Positions 26,979-37,062 are shown, numbered from the stretch's first letter. The stretch: 64,000 nucleotides of DNA from an uncultured Rhizobiaceae group bacterium (GCA_938044775.1 CALIOE010000009.1:1-64000), one strand, 5' to 3'. The notes: generated by a model from the letters alone, not told the origin. Numbers and translations are program-made.

Positions 26979-28163
26979 TCACCGTGTCAGCTCTTTCATC
27001 GCGTCGCCAATCCCGCTCAGTGTCAACGGGTACATGCGGTTTGCGAACAGATCCTTGATCATTGCCGTTGACTGGGTATAGCGCCAGGCCTTTTCGGGTA
27101 CCGGATTAAGCCACACTGTCGACGGCCACTGGTCGGTCACACGGCGCAACCACGCCTCTCCCGACTCGGGATTCCAATGTTCCACGGAGCCGCCCGGATA
27201 GGCGACCTCATAAGGGCTCATGGCCGCGTCTCCGACAAAAATGCACTTATAGGTCGGGCCATAGGTGCGCAGCACGTCCCACGTATCCATCTGCTCGCCA
27301 TAGCGGCGTCGGTTATCCTTCCAAACGCCCTCGTAAAGGCAGTTGTGGAAGTAGAAATATTCCATGTGCTTGAACTCGGCGCGCGCTGCAGAAAACAATT
27401 CCTCGACGGTACGAATGTATCCGTCCATCGATCCGCCGACATCCAGGAACAGCAACAACTTGACTGCGTTGCGGCGCTCTGGCCGGGTTTTGACATCCAG
27501 ATATCCGTGTTCTGCCGTGGCGCGGATCGTGCCGTTGAGGTCGAATTCATCCGCTTCGCCCTCCCGTGCCCAGCGACGCAGGCGTTTCAACGCAACTTTG
27601 ATATTGCGGGTTCCAAGCTCAACATTGTCATCAAAGTTTCGGAACTCACGCTTGTCCCAGACCTTGACTGCCCGTTTGTGCCGGCTTTCCTTCTGGCCGA
27701 TGCGCACCCCTTCGGGATTGTAGCCATAAGCGCCAAAAGGTGAGGTTCCGGCCGTGCCAATCCATTTTGATCCGCCCTGGTGGCGCTTTTCCTGTTCCTC
27801 CAGACGCTTTTTCAGGGTCTCCATCAGCTTGTCCCAGCCGCCCAGCGCCTCGATTTCCTTCTTCTCCTCATCGGACAGGTGCTTCTCCGCCATGCGGCGC
27901 AGCCATTCTTCGGGGATCTCCTGTTCTGCTACTTTGGCCGTACCCGATACCACCTCGAGTCCTTTGAAGACTTCTGCAAAGACCCGGTCAAACTTGTCGA
28001 TGTTGCGTTCGTCCTTGACCAGAGCCGCGCGGGCCAGGAAATAGAATTCTTCCACGTCCCACATGGCCACGCCCTTCTCCATCGCCTCGAGAAGCGTCAG
28101 GTATTCACGCAGCGAGATCGGGACCTTGGCCTCTTTCAGGCCGTAAAACAGGTTTGTAAACAT
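26979..28163 (-). CDS. VWA domain-containing protein (CoxE-like)
   Basis: LLLFLDVGGSMDGYI metal-ion adhesion-like site; typical MoxR-associated VWA architecture. Confidence 0.88.
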   Translation of the reverse strand: MFTNLFYGLKEAKVPISLREYLTLLEAMEKGVAMWDVEEFYFLARAALVKDERNIDKFDRVFAEVFKGLEVVSGTAKVAEQEIPEEWLRRMAEKHLSDEEKKEIEALGGWDKLMETLKKRLEEQEKRHQGGSKWIGTAGTSPFGAYGYNPEGVRIGQKESRHKRAVKVWDKREFRNFDDNVELGTRNIKVALKRLRRWAREGEADEFDLNGTIRATAEHGYLDVKTRPERRNAVKLLLFLDVGGSMDGYIRTVEELFSAARAEFKHMEYFYFHNCLYEGVWKDNRRRYGEQMDTWDVLRTYGPTYKCIFVGDAAMSPYEVAYPGGSVEHWNPESGEAWLRRVTDQWPSTVWLNPVPEKAWRYTQSTAMIKDLFANRMYPLTLSGIGDAMKELTR

Positions 28164-28239
28164 CCTGTCGATCTACCCCAGGGCGCGTGATTTGTCACAC
28201 CGATTTCGAGTGATATGTTACCGTTATCCTTGAAATATG

Positions 28240-28254
28240 TACGCCAATGGCGTA
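28240..28254. promoter_or_regulatory. Candidate toxin-antitoxin autoregulatory operator
   Basis: TACGCC-AAT-GGCGTA perfect inverted repeat ending 14 nt before the toxin ATG. Confidence 0.5.
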
Positions 28255-28268
28255 TATGTGGAGCATGA

Positions 28269-28604
28269 ATGAAGCTGAACACCAAAGTCGTTTGGACCCA
28301 ACGGTTCGAGCTGGATTGTGCTCTGTACGGATTTACCGACAAGCAACTGACTTTGCTGGAACGCAATCTTTCCCATGATCCCGGTATCGGAAAAACAATC
28401 GATGCGGGTTTCATCTTTGAATACGAAGTCGGCAAGTTTGTCGTCCGATATACAATTACACCGGACTATACGACCGTGATCCTGCTTCAATTGAGACCCA
28501 AAACGGCCGCCAAACCATCGATCGGGCCGGCCTTTATCGCCCAGATGAAGGATCTCTTCATCTATCTGGCAAAACAGGGAGTTCGAAAATGGCTCGGGCT
28601 ATGA
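28269..28604 (+). CDS. RelE/HigB-like toxin
   Basis: Small basic protein with LERNLSHDPGIGKTIDAGFIFEYEVGKFVVRYTI; overlaps a HigA-like HTH gene downstream. Confidence 0.65.
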   Translation: MKLNTKVVWTQRFELDCALYGFTDKQLTLLERNLSHDPGIGKTIDAGFIFEYEVGKFVVRYTITPDYTTVILLQLRPKTAAKPSIGPAFIAQMKDLFIYLAKQGVRKWLGL

Positions 28605-28927
28605 AAAAAGAAAAGCCGCAGGAAACAGAGCAGGAGCAGGTTACCCGCGAGCTTGAAGAATCCATGGCCCAGGCAATTGCCTTCATCAAGGGCGACAAAA
28701 CGCAGGGTTTCTCCAAGACGATCACGATTGAACTGACTCCGGCTCAGGCCGCGCGGCGCCTGTCAGGACTGTCACAAGCGGAATTCAGCAAGAAACTCGG
28801 AATCTCGCCTGCAACACTGCGCAACTGGGAACAGGGCCGCCGCGAGCCTACCGGCCCGGCAAAGGTGCTTCTCAACTTGCTGAGCCGTCGTCCTGAATTA
28901 CTGGATTTTGCCGAAGAGCAAACTTAG
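28589..28927 (+). CDS. HigA-like XRE-family antitoxin
   Basis: AQAARRLSGLSQAEFSKKLGISPATLRNWEQGRREPTGPAKVLLNLL HTH; overlaps the toxin ORF. Confidence 0.8.
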   Translation: MARAMKKEKPQETEQEQVTRELEESMAQAIAFIKGDKTQGFSKTITIELTPAQAARRLSGLSQAEFSKKLGISPATLRNWEQGRREPTGPAKVLLNLLSRRPELLDFAEEQT

Positions 28928-28949
28928 CCGAACCGTCTGTTATCCCAGT

Positions 28950-29867
28950 TTACCGACCTATCTCTTCCGTATTGTAAGGTGTGGTCTGGTAGATCTGGTT
29001 GATCCAGTTTCCAAACAACAGATGAGCGTGGCTCTTCCAGCGGTTGAGCGGGTGCTGCGTCGGATCGTCGTCGGGATAGTAATTGTGCGGCACTTCAATT
29101 GGAGTGCCATTGGCGATATCCCGGTCATATTCTTCCTTCAAAGAGAAGGAATCGTATTCGATATGGTTGAAAATATAGAGCCGCTTCCCCTCCTTCTCCG
29201 CGATCAGGCAGGGGCCGGTCTCGTCGCTTTCCATCAGCAGTTCGAGGCCCTTATGCTTGCGGATGTCCTCGCCGCGCATTTCAGTCCAGCGGGAAACCGG
29301 TATCTGAAAATCGTCTGAAAACCCGTTCAGATAAGGCGAGGCCGGGTTGAGGTTGCTGTGGCGGTAGACACCAAACGCTTTCTTTTCCAGCTCATATTTG
29401 GGCACCCCATGAAAATGATAGGCAGCGGCCATTGCACCCCAGCAGATGTTGAATGTCGACAGCACATGGCTGCGCGTCCATTCGAAAATTTCCTGCAGTT
29501 CATGCCAGTAGTCGACATCTTCGAAAGCCAGCGTCTCGATCGGTGCACCGGTAATGATGAACCCATCAAATTTCTGATTCCGAATTTCGTTCCAGGTCTT
29601 GTAGAACGAGATCAGGTGCTCTTCTGACGTGTTTCTGGAAGTGTGCCCGCTTACGCGAACCAGTGTCATTTCGATCTGCAGCGGGGTCGCCCCCAACAGT
29701 CTCGCGATCTGTGTTTCCGTGCGGATTTTGTTGGGCATCAGGTTGAGCAGACCGACCTTGAGCGGTCGAATATCCTGCCGGGTGGCCGTGCGCTCGTCCA
29801 TAACCATCACGCCCTCGGACTCCAGCGTCGCACGGGCCGGCAGTTTATCGGGAATACGGATCGGCAT
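28950..29867 (-). CDS. metA: Homoserine O-acyltransferase (MetA)
   Basis: [28 protein letters not shown]...[19 protein letters not shown]. Confidence 0.96.
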   Translation of the reverse strand: MPIRIPDKLPARATLESEGVMVMDERTATRQDIRPLKVGLLNLMPNKIRTETQIARLLGATPLQIEMTLVRVSGHTSRNTSEEHLISFYKTWNEIRNQKFDGFIITGAPIETLAFEDVDYWHELQEIFEWTRSHVLSTFNICWGAMAAAYHFHGVPKYELEKKAFGVYRHSNLNPASPYLNGFSDDFQIPVSRWTEMRGEDIRKHKGLELLMESDETGPCLIAEKEGKRLYIFNHIEYDSFSLKEEYDRDIANGTPIEVPHNYYPDDDPTQHPLNRWKSHAHLLFGNWINQIYQTTPYNTEEIGR

Positions 29868-29890
29868 TTCTCTTACTCACTTCAAGACAC

Positions 29891-29922
29891 AAAAAAACCG
29901 GCTGCGAAATCGCCACCGGTTC
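29891..29922 (-). terminator. Intrinsic terminator in the metA leader (riboswitch expression platform)
   Basis: AACCGGTGGCGATTTCGCAGCCGGTTTTTTT on the minus strand, 24 nt before metA ATG. Confidence 0.85.
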
Positions 29923-29946
29923 GTCATGCGTTGATCACGCAGGCGG

Positions 29947-30003
29947 CCCTTTAGCGACTTCTTTAACGTGGCTGCAAGCCGACCGGCCAAATCACCACCA
30001 GGC
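29947..30003 (-). promoter_or_regulatory. SAM-II riboswitch aptamer
   Basis: Minus strand TGGTGATTTGGCCGGTCGGCTTGCAGCCACGTTAAAGAAGTCGCTAAAGG matches the SAM-II (metA) consensus. Confidence 0.93.
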
Positions 30004-30100
30004 AAAGATAGGGGGAAGAATCTATTGGGTCAACGGGGCCGCGATACCCTCGGTTGAGAAATTCAGCATGCACAAAGCCGGCTGAGCACAGGCGGTTGAA

Positions 30101-30124
30101 GGAGGCGCCCAAACAGGCGCCTCC
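30101..30124. terminator. Perfect hairpin downstream of the AGCS symporter gene
   Basis: GGAGGCGCC-6 nt-GGCGCCTCC; poor U-tract. Confidence 0.5.
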
Positions 30125-30133
30125 TCCATGTTT

Positions 30134-31687
30134 TCAGTGCTTGAACTTCTTGATTTCGCCCGCTGCAAGGCGCTCGCTGTAGGAAGCCAGCTCTTTGCGT
30201 ACCAGGCCCATCAGGAAGTAGAGAGCGAAGATGTTGACCACCGCCATTGCGAAGATCGCGGCATCGGAGAAATCAATCACCGGTCCAAGGCTTGCTGCAG
30301 CACCGATAACGATGAACACGCAGAAGATGATCTTGAATGTCAGCTCTGACTTCTTTCCCTCGCCGAACAGGTAGGTCCAGCTCTTGAGCCCGTAATACGA
30401 CCACGAGATCATCGTCGAGAAAGCAAACAGCACGACGGCAATGGCCAGCACATAAGGGAACCACGAAATGGAGTTTCCAAAGGCTGCTGAAGTCAGCGAG
30501 ACACCGGAAGTATCACCGACGGTCTTGATCGACGTACCGGCTTCGTTGAGCAGGAAATGCCCGGTCGCCGGATCCATGATCAACTGGCCGGAAATCGTGA
30601 TCACAAGCGCCGTCATTGTACAAATGACGACGGTGTCAATCAGAGGCTCCAGCAGAGACACAAAACCTTCCGTGATTGGTTCCTTGGTCTTCACTGCAGA
30701 GTGCGCAATGGCCGCGGAACCAACACCGGCTTCGTTGGAAAACGCTGCCCGTTTGAACCCCTGGATCAGGGCGCCGACAAAACCGCCGGCAACCCCAAGA
30801 CCGGTAAAGGCACCGGCAAAAATCTGACCAAAGGCCCAGCCAATCTTGTCAAAGTTGACCAGCAGAATGATCAGGGCAGCGCCGACATAGAGTATACCCA
30901 TGAACGGAACCACCTTTTCGGTGACGCTGGCGATCGATTTGATACCACCGACGATCACTGCAAAGACGACTCCGGCGAAGATGATGCCGGTAATCCAGCC
31001 GGGATAATCGCCCAAAATGCCGGAAATCTGTGCATGGGCCTGGTTGGCCTGGAACATGTTGCCACCGCCAAGGGCGCCCAGGATACAGAATACCGAGAAC
31101 AGCACGGCGAGAATTTTCCCGCCGGGCAGTCCGAGTTCGCTGAAGCCCTTGGAGATGTAGTACATCGGGCCACCCGACACCGTTCCGTCCTCGTATTCGT
31201 TGCGATATTTCACGCCAAGCGTACATTCGGTGAACTTTGAAGCCATGCCCAATAGACCAGCCAGGATCATCCAGAAGGTGGCGCCCGGACCGCCGATGCC
31301 GACGGCAACCGCCACACCGGCAATGTTACCGAGGCCAACCGTTCCCGACAGCGCAGTTGCCAGCGCCTGGAAATGGCTCACCTCCCCCGCATCGTTGGGA
31401 TCGGAATAATCGCCCTTAACCAGGCCGATGGCGTGACCGAAGAACCGGAACTGGACGAAGCCAAAATAGAGTGTAAATACCGAAGCGGCGACAACCAGCC
31501 ACATAACAATCCAGGGAAAGCTGGTCCCTGGAAACGGTGCAAAAATCAGGCTGACAAACGGGCCGGTTACGCTGGCGAAAACTTCGTTGACCTGTTGGTC
31601 AAGCGTCATCGCTTCTTGTGCGTGCGCAGAACCCACGATACCCGCGGCTGCCAGCTGCGCCAGCAGCAGTGTTTTGAGTCTGTTCAT
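30134..31687 (-). CDS. AGCS family alanine/glycine:sodium symporter
   Basis: About 517 aa polytopic; GLGNIAGVAVAVGIGGPGATFWMILAG and NEAGVGSAAIAHSA. Confidence 0.93.
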   Translation of the reverse strand: MNRLKTLLLAQLAAAGIVGSAHAQEAMTLDQQVNEVFASVTGPFVSLIFAPFPGTSFPWIVMWLVVAASVFTLYFGFVQFRFFGHAIGLVKGDYSDPNDAGEVSHFQALATALSGTVGLGNIAGVAVAVGIGGPGATFWMILAGLLGMASKFTECTLGVKYRNEYEDGTVSGGPMYYISKGFSELGLPGGKILAVLFSVFCILGALGGGNMFQANQAHAQISGILGDYPGWITGIIFAGVVFAVIVGGIKSIASVTEKVVPFMGILYVGAALIILLVNFDKIGWAFGQIFAGAFTGLGVAGGFVGALIQGFKRAAFSNEAGVGSAAIAHSAVKTKEPITEGFVSLLEPLIDTVVICTMTALVITISGQLIMDPATGHFLLNEAGTSIKTVGDTSGVSLTSAAFGNSISWFPYVLAIAVVLFAFSTMISWSYYGLKSWTYLFGEGKKSELTFKIIFCVFIVIGAAASLGPVIDFSDAAIFAMAVVNIFALYFLMGLVRKELASYSERLAAGEIKKFKH

Positions 31688-31700
31688 TTTTTCTCTCCGG

Positions 31701-32138
31701 TTAGCCGACAACCGTCACGGGCACGCTGGCACTCATGACGAGATTAGAGGTTGAGCTTCCGAAAAAGCGTTTTGCAAATCCGCCTTCGGAAGACCGGCTG
31801 ACGATGATCTGGTCGGCCTTTTCTTCTTCGGAGATAGCGTTCAATGCTCCGGCCACATCGCCGTGCCGAACGATGCCACGGGCGTTGACGCCGGCGGCCT
31901 TCAATCCATCGACTGCAGGGTTCACCACCCGGCTCATTGCCGTCGAGATTTCTTCCTCGCGTCGCTTATGCCTCTCTGCGTTCTCCTCAGGGGTCTGAAA
32001 CGAGTAGGGTGACCATTCGACGATGTAGACGACGATGAGTTCACAGTCGCCAATTAACTCCGCCATTCGTTTGCCATAGGCAAGGGCGCGTTCGCCCGAC
32101 CCATGACCATCAAGGCCAATGACTAGTTTTGTTGCCAT
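31701..32138 (-). CDS. Universal stress protein (UspA family)
   Basis: MATKLVIGLDGHGSGERALAYG...SSEGGFAKRFFGSSTSNLVMSASVPVTVV. Confidence 0.9.
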   Translation of the reverse strand: MATKLVIGLDGHGSGERALAYGKRMAELIGDCELIVVYIVEWSPYSFQTPEENAERHKRREEEISTAMSRVVNPAVDGLKAAGVNARGIVRHGDVAGALNAISEEEKADQIIVSRSSEGGFAKRFFGSSTSNLVMSASVPVTVVG

Positions 32139-32356
32139 TTGAGTATTCCCTTTTTCTGTTCCACAGGCGAGATCCGGCTTCGTGAAAGACCCTCTCTTCG
32201 TCCATGGAAGAGTCGACGCCGAATTCTGGAACATGTCAAATTTGTGACCGTCTCCCGATATTCATTATAGGAAATAAGTCTGGATTATTTGCCTTTTCTT
32301 GACTAAAGTTTAGGCAAAAGGGCTTTTTGGCAGTCGTTAATAGGAAAAAAGACTGA

Positions 32357-32842
32357 ATGAAGAGGGTTTTGGATTCCATCGATCGGCGCATATTGAACGA
32401 GCTTCAATCCAACGGTCGGCTCTCGATCGTCGAATTGGCGAGTCGGGTTCACCTCACCAAAACTCCCTGTTCCGAACGGGTTAAACGGTTGGAGAAGTTC
32501 GGAGTCATCGATCGCTATGGAGCGATTCTTGATCCCGCTGCGGTGGAAATGAACCATGTCATGCTGGTGCACGTGAACCTGGTGAAGACCAACGACAACG
32601 CCCTGGAAGACTTCAACGAGGCCGTAAAGCAAATCCCGGAAGTGCAGACCTGCCTGATGATTGCAGGGCCGTTTGACTACATGCTCAAGGTGCGCACCCG
32701 GGACATCGCGCATTTCCGCGAATTGCTCGGCGAGAAAATTGGCAGACTGCCGAGTGTGATGCAGACTCATTCCTTCGCCGTCATGGAAACCGTGAAGGAA
32801 ACCAGTTTTATCGAAATGCGCGCAGATGGATATCAAGGTTGA
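32357..32842 (+). CDS. Lrp/AsnC family transcriptional regulator
   Basis: LDSIDRRILNELQSNGRLSIVELASRVHLTKTPCSERVKRLE. Confidence 0.95.
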   Translation: MKRVLDSIDRRILNELQSNGRLSIVELASRVHLTKTPCSERVKRLEKFGVIDRYGAILDPAAVEMNHVMLVHVNLVKTNDNALEDFNEAVKQIPEVQTCLMIAGPFDYMLKVRTRDIAHFRELLGEKIGRLPSVMQTHSFAVMETVKETSFIEMRADGYQG

Positions 32843-32844
32843 TC

Positions 32845-33609
32845 ATGGTCGAGACATTTATAACGGGTAGCGCCTTCGTTACAGGAACAATTGTCCTTGT
32901 CTGGGTCGGGTACTTTGCGATGCGCGCGATCGCAGCCGAACACATGGTCCACGACACCAAGGAGCTTGCCGGGTCTGTGATATTCAGAGTGTCCGCGCTG
33001 CATGGCCTGATCCTCGCATTGGTGTTTGCCCAGCAAATGGGCGAGTATCGCTCGCTCGAGGAAGAAACGGTCCGCGAAGCTTCCGCCATCGCAGACATCT
33101 ATTTCGATATCGCCCGCCACGGCAGCGAAACGGATGCCAAGCTCATTCGACCAGCCCTATCCCGGTATGTGGACATTGTCGTGGAGTCTGAATGGCCGTC
33201 GCTGGGCGATTCTGGCTCCCTTTCCCCTGCGGCCTGGAAGGAGTGGGAGACGACCTATCACGCAATTCTGGACCTGGATGCCAGCACACCCAGGAAAGCG
33301 GCTCTCAGGGACCATATGCTCGAGGATATTGGAACGATCGCCGAAACGAGAAATCAGCGGGAAAGCCACGGTCTGAAATCCGTCAGTGTCATGTTCTGGT
33401 TTGCCGCCATCTCTGGCGTTTTTTTGATCTCGCTGGCCTATTATTGTTTCACGCCAACCAAACACAACGTTATTTTGATAAGCATCTTCGCGGCCTTCAC
33501 GGGGATCGTGATGTTCTTCATTTACTCGTTCTCTAATCCCTTCAGCCCGCCGGGTGCGTTGCAACCGTCTGCATTCGCAAAGCTCCAGGCAAGCGACTCT
33601 TTCAAATGA
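32845..33609 (+). CDS. DUF4239 (bestrophin-like) membrane protein
   Basis: FRVSALHGLILALVFAQQMGEYRSLEEETVREASAIADIY plus C-terminal TM helices. Confidence 0.75.
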   Translation: MVETFITGSAFVTGTIVLVWVGYFAMRAIAAEHMVHDTKELAGSVIFRVSALHGLILALVFAQQMGEYRSLEEETVREASAIADIYFDIARHGSETDAKLIRPALSRYVDIVVESEWPSLGDSGSLSPAAWKEWETTYHAILDLDASTPRKAALRDHMLEDIGTIAETRNQRESHGLKSVSVMFWFAAISGVFLISLAYYCFTPTKHNVILISIFAAFTGIVMFFIYSFSNPFSPPGALQPSAFAKLQASDSFK

Positions 33610-33696
33610 TTGGTTGGTCGCGGCCGGGCGACCGGATGGCCGCGCATCGACAGAACCGACCCGCCGCAGCGATCAGCAATCAAAATCTGCCGCAGG

Positions 33697-34539
33697 CTAC
33701 CTGTTTTGACTGCGCGCCATGAACGCCAGACGCTCAAACAGATGAACGTCCTGCTCGTTCTTCAACAGGGCGCCATGCAGTTTCGGCAAGGCATTGGTGG
33801 CGTTTTCACGCAGGGTTTCAGGATCAACATCGTCAGCGACCAGCAGTCGGATCCAGTCAAGCGCCTCTGATGTGCTGGGCTTTTTCTTTAAGCCCGGGGT
33901 TTCGCGAATCTCATAGAACTGAGTGAGAGCTTCGCGAACCAGCCGTTGCTTGATGCCGGGATAGTGGACGTCCACAATCTGGTTCAGCACATCGCTTTCG
34001 GGAAAGGCAATATAGTGGAAGAAGCAACGGCGCAGGAACGCGTCGGGTAGTTCCTTTTCATTATTCGACGTGATGATCACAATCGGCCGGTTCCTGGCCT
34101 GAATGGTCTCGTCAAGTTCGTAGCAATAGAACTCCATTTTATCGAGTTCCTGCAAAAGGTCGTTTGGAAATTCGATGTCAGCTTTGTCGATCTCGTCGAT
34201 CAGCAAAACAACCTTCTCATCGGTCTCAAATGCCTCCCACAGTTTGCCCTTCTTGATGTAGTTGCGAATGTCCTGAACTTTTTTCTCGCCCAGCTGACTG
34301 TCGCGCAAGCGAGAAACTGCATCATACTCATACAGTCCCTGTTGCGCCTTTGTGGTGGATTTCACATTCCACTCCAGCATCCTCAGGCCGAGCGCAGAGG
34401 AGATTTGCTTCGCAAGCTCCGTTTTACCCGTGCCGGGCTCTCCCTTGACCAGAAGCGGACGCTCCAGAGTTATGGCCGCGTTGACCGCCGTGGTAAGGTC
34501 GTCGCCGGCGACGTAGTCCTTGGTGCCTGAGAATTTCAT
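33697..34539 (-). CDS. MoxR family AAA+ ATPase
   Basis: GEPGTGKTELAKQI Walker A, VLLIDEIDKAD Walker B, SNNEKELPDAFLRRC; start MKFSGTKDYVAG. Confidence 0.93.
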   Translation of the reverse strand: MKFSGTKDYVAGDDLTTAVNAAITLERPLLVKGEPGTGKTELAKQISSALGLRMLEWNVKSTTKAQQGLYEYDAVSRLRDSQLGEKKVQDIRNYIKKGKLWEAFETDEKVVLLIDEIDKADIEFPNDLLQELDKMEFYCYELDETIQARNRPIVIITSNNEKELPDAFLRRCFFHYIAFPESDVLNQIVDVHYPGIKQRLVREALTQFYEIRETPGLKKKPSTSEALDWIRLLVADDVDPETLRENATNALPKLHGALLKNEQDVHLFERLAFMARSQNR

Positions 34540-34741
34540 GATCTTTGATTTCCGGGAACTTGGATTTGCGGACGTTTTAGGCACAGATGCAGCAGGGCGC
34601 AACGCGAAAGCCCAGGCAATCGGACCTGACTGTCACGGGATTGCGCTTTCGCACAGTAACAAGTCACTCAACGGTGCATTGTTTGTTCGTCCGGCCTTTA
34701 AATCGATGCGGAAAAGCATCATATCCTATCGGGGCCTCGCA

Positions 34742-35587
34742 ATGATGGATCGCCACGTGGCAAAACGGAAACTAACCACAATTTTCTGCGCTGACGTGGA
34801 GGGATATGGCGGCCTGATGTCGCGCGATGAAGAGGGCACCCTGGCCCGCTTAAATCACTGCCGCAGCATCATGGCGGAGCATTTTTTGCGTTATGATGGT
34901 CGCGAAATCAACACCTGGGGCGATTCCGTGATTGCTGAATTCGACAGCGTCGTCGAAGCGGTGCGTTGTGCAGTGGACATTCAGCAAGCGGTTGAAACAG
35001 AGAATATCGGGCGCAACAAGAATGATCGGATGCGCTTTCGCATAGGCATCAATCTGGGTGATGTGGTCCACGAAAACGGCAATGTCTATGGCGACGGCGT
35101 CAACATGGCGGCCCGGCTGGAGTCACTCGCCGACGCCGGTGGCGTTTTGATTTCAGAGACTGTTCATACAATGGTTCACCGACAACTCGCCATCGGCTTT
35201 GACCGCCTCGAGGAACAACGCGTCAAAAACAGTGACGAGCCGATAACCGGCTATAAAGTGAGGCTGGACCGGCGAAACAATCCCGAAGCAGAAGAGAGCC
35301 CGCCCGCTCTCGCTCGTGACGCTTCCGGCCCGCCGATCAACGAAAACGAAACCTTCGGCCACCGGCTCGCACGCCAGGCCGACAGTTTCTTTTCGTGGCT
35401 TGGCACCCAACCCAAGAAAGTGCGGTTCTCTGCCGCCATGGTCGTGTTCTTCTTCACGGTGAATTTGCTGTTTTCAGGGCTGGCAACACCCTGGTTCATT
35501 TTCCCGTCGGCACCGTTCGCGCTGCATGTTCTCATGAACCTGCGCAAAAAAGAAAATCCCGATGAAAAAGAAGCAACCACCAAATAA
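34742..35587 (+). CDS. Class III adenylate/guanylate cyclase with C-terminal 2TM region
   Basis: TTIFCADVEGYGGLM, TWGDSVIAEF, VYGDGVNMAARLE; ORF open from 34520. Confidence 0.88.
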   Translation: MMDRHVAKRKLTTIFCADVEGYGGLMSRDEEGTLARLNHCRSIMAEHFLRYDGREINTWGDSVIAEFDSVVEAVRCAVDIQQAVETENIGRNKNDRMRFRIGINLGDVVHENGNVYGDGVNMAARLESLADAGGVLISETVHTMVHRQLAIGFDRLEEQRVKNSDEPITGYKVRLDRRNNPEAEESPPALARDASGPPINENETFGHRLARQADSFFSWLGTQPKKVRFSAAMVVFFFTVNLLFSGLATPWFIFPSAPFALHVLMNLRKKENPDEKEATTK

Positions 35588-35729
35588 CAAGCATGTGGAG
35601 TGTTTCGGCGGCTTCCGCGTTTCCCTTGCGACAAGGGCCAAACAATGCAGGATACGATATGGAGATGGCACCCTGGTCGGGTGACGTGAGCAAATTTCAG
35701 ACCGCAATTGCGCGGCGGAGGAGAAGACT

Positions 35730-36272
35730 ATGTCAATTTTGAAACGCGGCCTCAAAGGCGCACCAGTCAAACGCCTGCAGGAAAAGCTTGGCATTGGTGC
35801 GGATGGAGACTTCGGCCCCGGTACCGAAAAAGCGGTGCGGGACTTTCAGCAGGCCAATGGACTTGCCGTCGATGGCATTGCCGGACCAGATACTTTCACG
35901 GCCATGGGTCTGCATGAGCTTGTGCTGCTGCGGGTGGGCTCACGCGGTGACGCCGTCAAGAAACTTCAGGAAGCTCTCGGCATTGACGCTGACGGTCGGT
36001 TCGGTCCGGGCACCAAAAAAGCCGTCGCCGACTACCAGAGCGCCAACGGCCTTGAGGCCGATGGCATGGCCGGCCCTGCCACCCTGGCCAAAATGAACGA
36101 ATTTTCCGATTTCACGGAAGACACGGTGCAACGGGCAGAGGTACAGGCAGACGAAGAACATTTCGAGAGCGAGCCGTTGCCGGAGCTGAAGGGAACGGAG
36201 CCGGTCAAAAGCGCAATGGCCGAACCCGCGCCGAAGAAATCGCTTTGGGGCAGGGTCAAAGGCTGGTTCTAG
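35730..36272 (+). CDS. Protein with two peptidoglycan-binding (PG_binding_1) repeats
   Basis: Two copies of LxxGxxGxxVKxLQExLGIxADGxFGPGTxKAVxDxQxANGLxxDGxAGPxT. Confidence 0.9.
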   Translation: MSILKRGLKGAPVKRLQEKLGIGADGDFGPGTEKAVRDFQQANGLAVDGIAGPDTFTAMGLHELVLLRVGSRGDAVKKLQEALGIDADGRFGPGTKKAVADYQSANGLEADGMAGPATLAKMNEFSDFTEDTVQRAEVQADEEHFESEPLPELKGTEPVKSAMAEPAPKKSLWGRVKGWF

Positions 36273-36298
36273 AACACCAGCCAGCGGCCACCCGGCTT

Positions 36299-36772
36299 CT
36301 AACGAACGTTTGAAAAGCTGAGGCTCGCCAAAACGATGGCGGGCCTTGTTTTTGGCACCGCGATGCGCGCCAGTTGCTGCAACTTTGCATATCTTGGCTG
36401 AACGCCCAGTGCGGTGCGTCGGCTGACACGTGTGATCCGCACCCTGGTATGACCCCGGCTGAGGAAACCGAGCTTGCGTGCGGCAGCTTTCGATACATCG
36501 AGAATACGCCCTCTGGCGTAGGGTCCGCGATCATTGATGCGCAGCACCACAGATCTGCCGTTGCGCAAATTGGTCACCTTAATCCGTGTTCCAAAAGGCA
36601 ATCTGCGGTGGGCCGCAGTCATGCGCCGCGAGTTCATCCGCTCGCCATTGGCTGTGCGGTTTCCGTCCAGAGCATACCAGGAAGCCGAGCCAACCTGCCC
36701 GGCCCATGCGCCCGAAGCAGAAGTGAGGAATCCCGCTACCACCAGGGCCGCGACACAGAACACGTTTCTCAT
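36299..36772 (-). CDS. RlpA-like double-psi beta-barrel protein
   Basis: GSASWYALDGNRTANGERMNSRRMTAAHRRLPFGTRIKVTNLRNGRSVVLRINDRGPY; signal peptide. Confidence 0.9.
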   Translation of the reverse strand: MRNVFCVAALVVAGFLTSASGAWAGQVGSASWYALDGNRTANGERMNSRRMTAAHRRLPFGTRIKVTNLRNGRSVVLRINDRGPYARGRILDVSKAAARKLGFLSRGHTRVRITRVSRRTALGVQPRYAKLQQLARIAVPKTRPAIVLASLSFSNVR

Positions 36773-37062
36773 TTCAGTAATTGCCCACTTTATATTCCAA
36801 CGGCGTTTGGCCATCGAATTGTGGCGGGAATTGTGGCGCCTGCCTCACTCTTGGTTACCATGAGTATTGCAGCGTGAAGCCCTGCACCTCACCAATCTGC
36901 CACCAGAGGCCTGGCGCTGAGACAGGGTTGTTGTTGCGAATGCCGGTGTTTGGCGTGTCAGACATGCTGGTGTCGAAATCCGAATGCGGTTGAATTGTCA
37001 GATTTTCCGCTCTCGGCCCATCGTGGCCATTCCGAAAACCGCACGGCGCCGGCTGAGGATGG

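Noticed and set aside
36815-37062. Possible small gene between the RlpA-like and EamA genes
   Set aside because: Candidate ORFs (e.g. 36855-37139 minus) lack credible protein features and overlap the EamA gene
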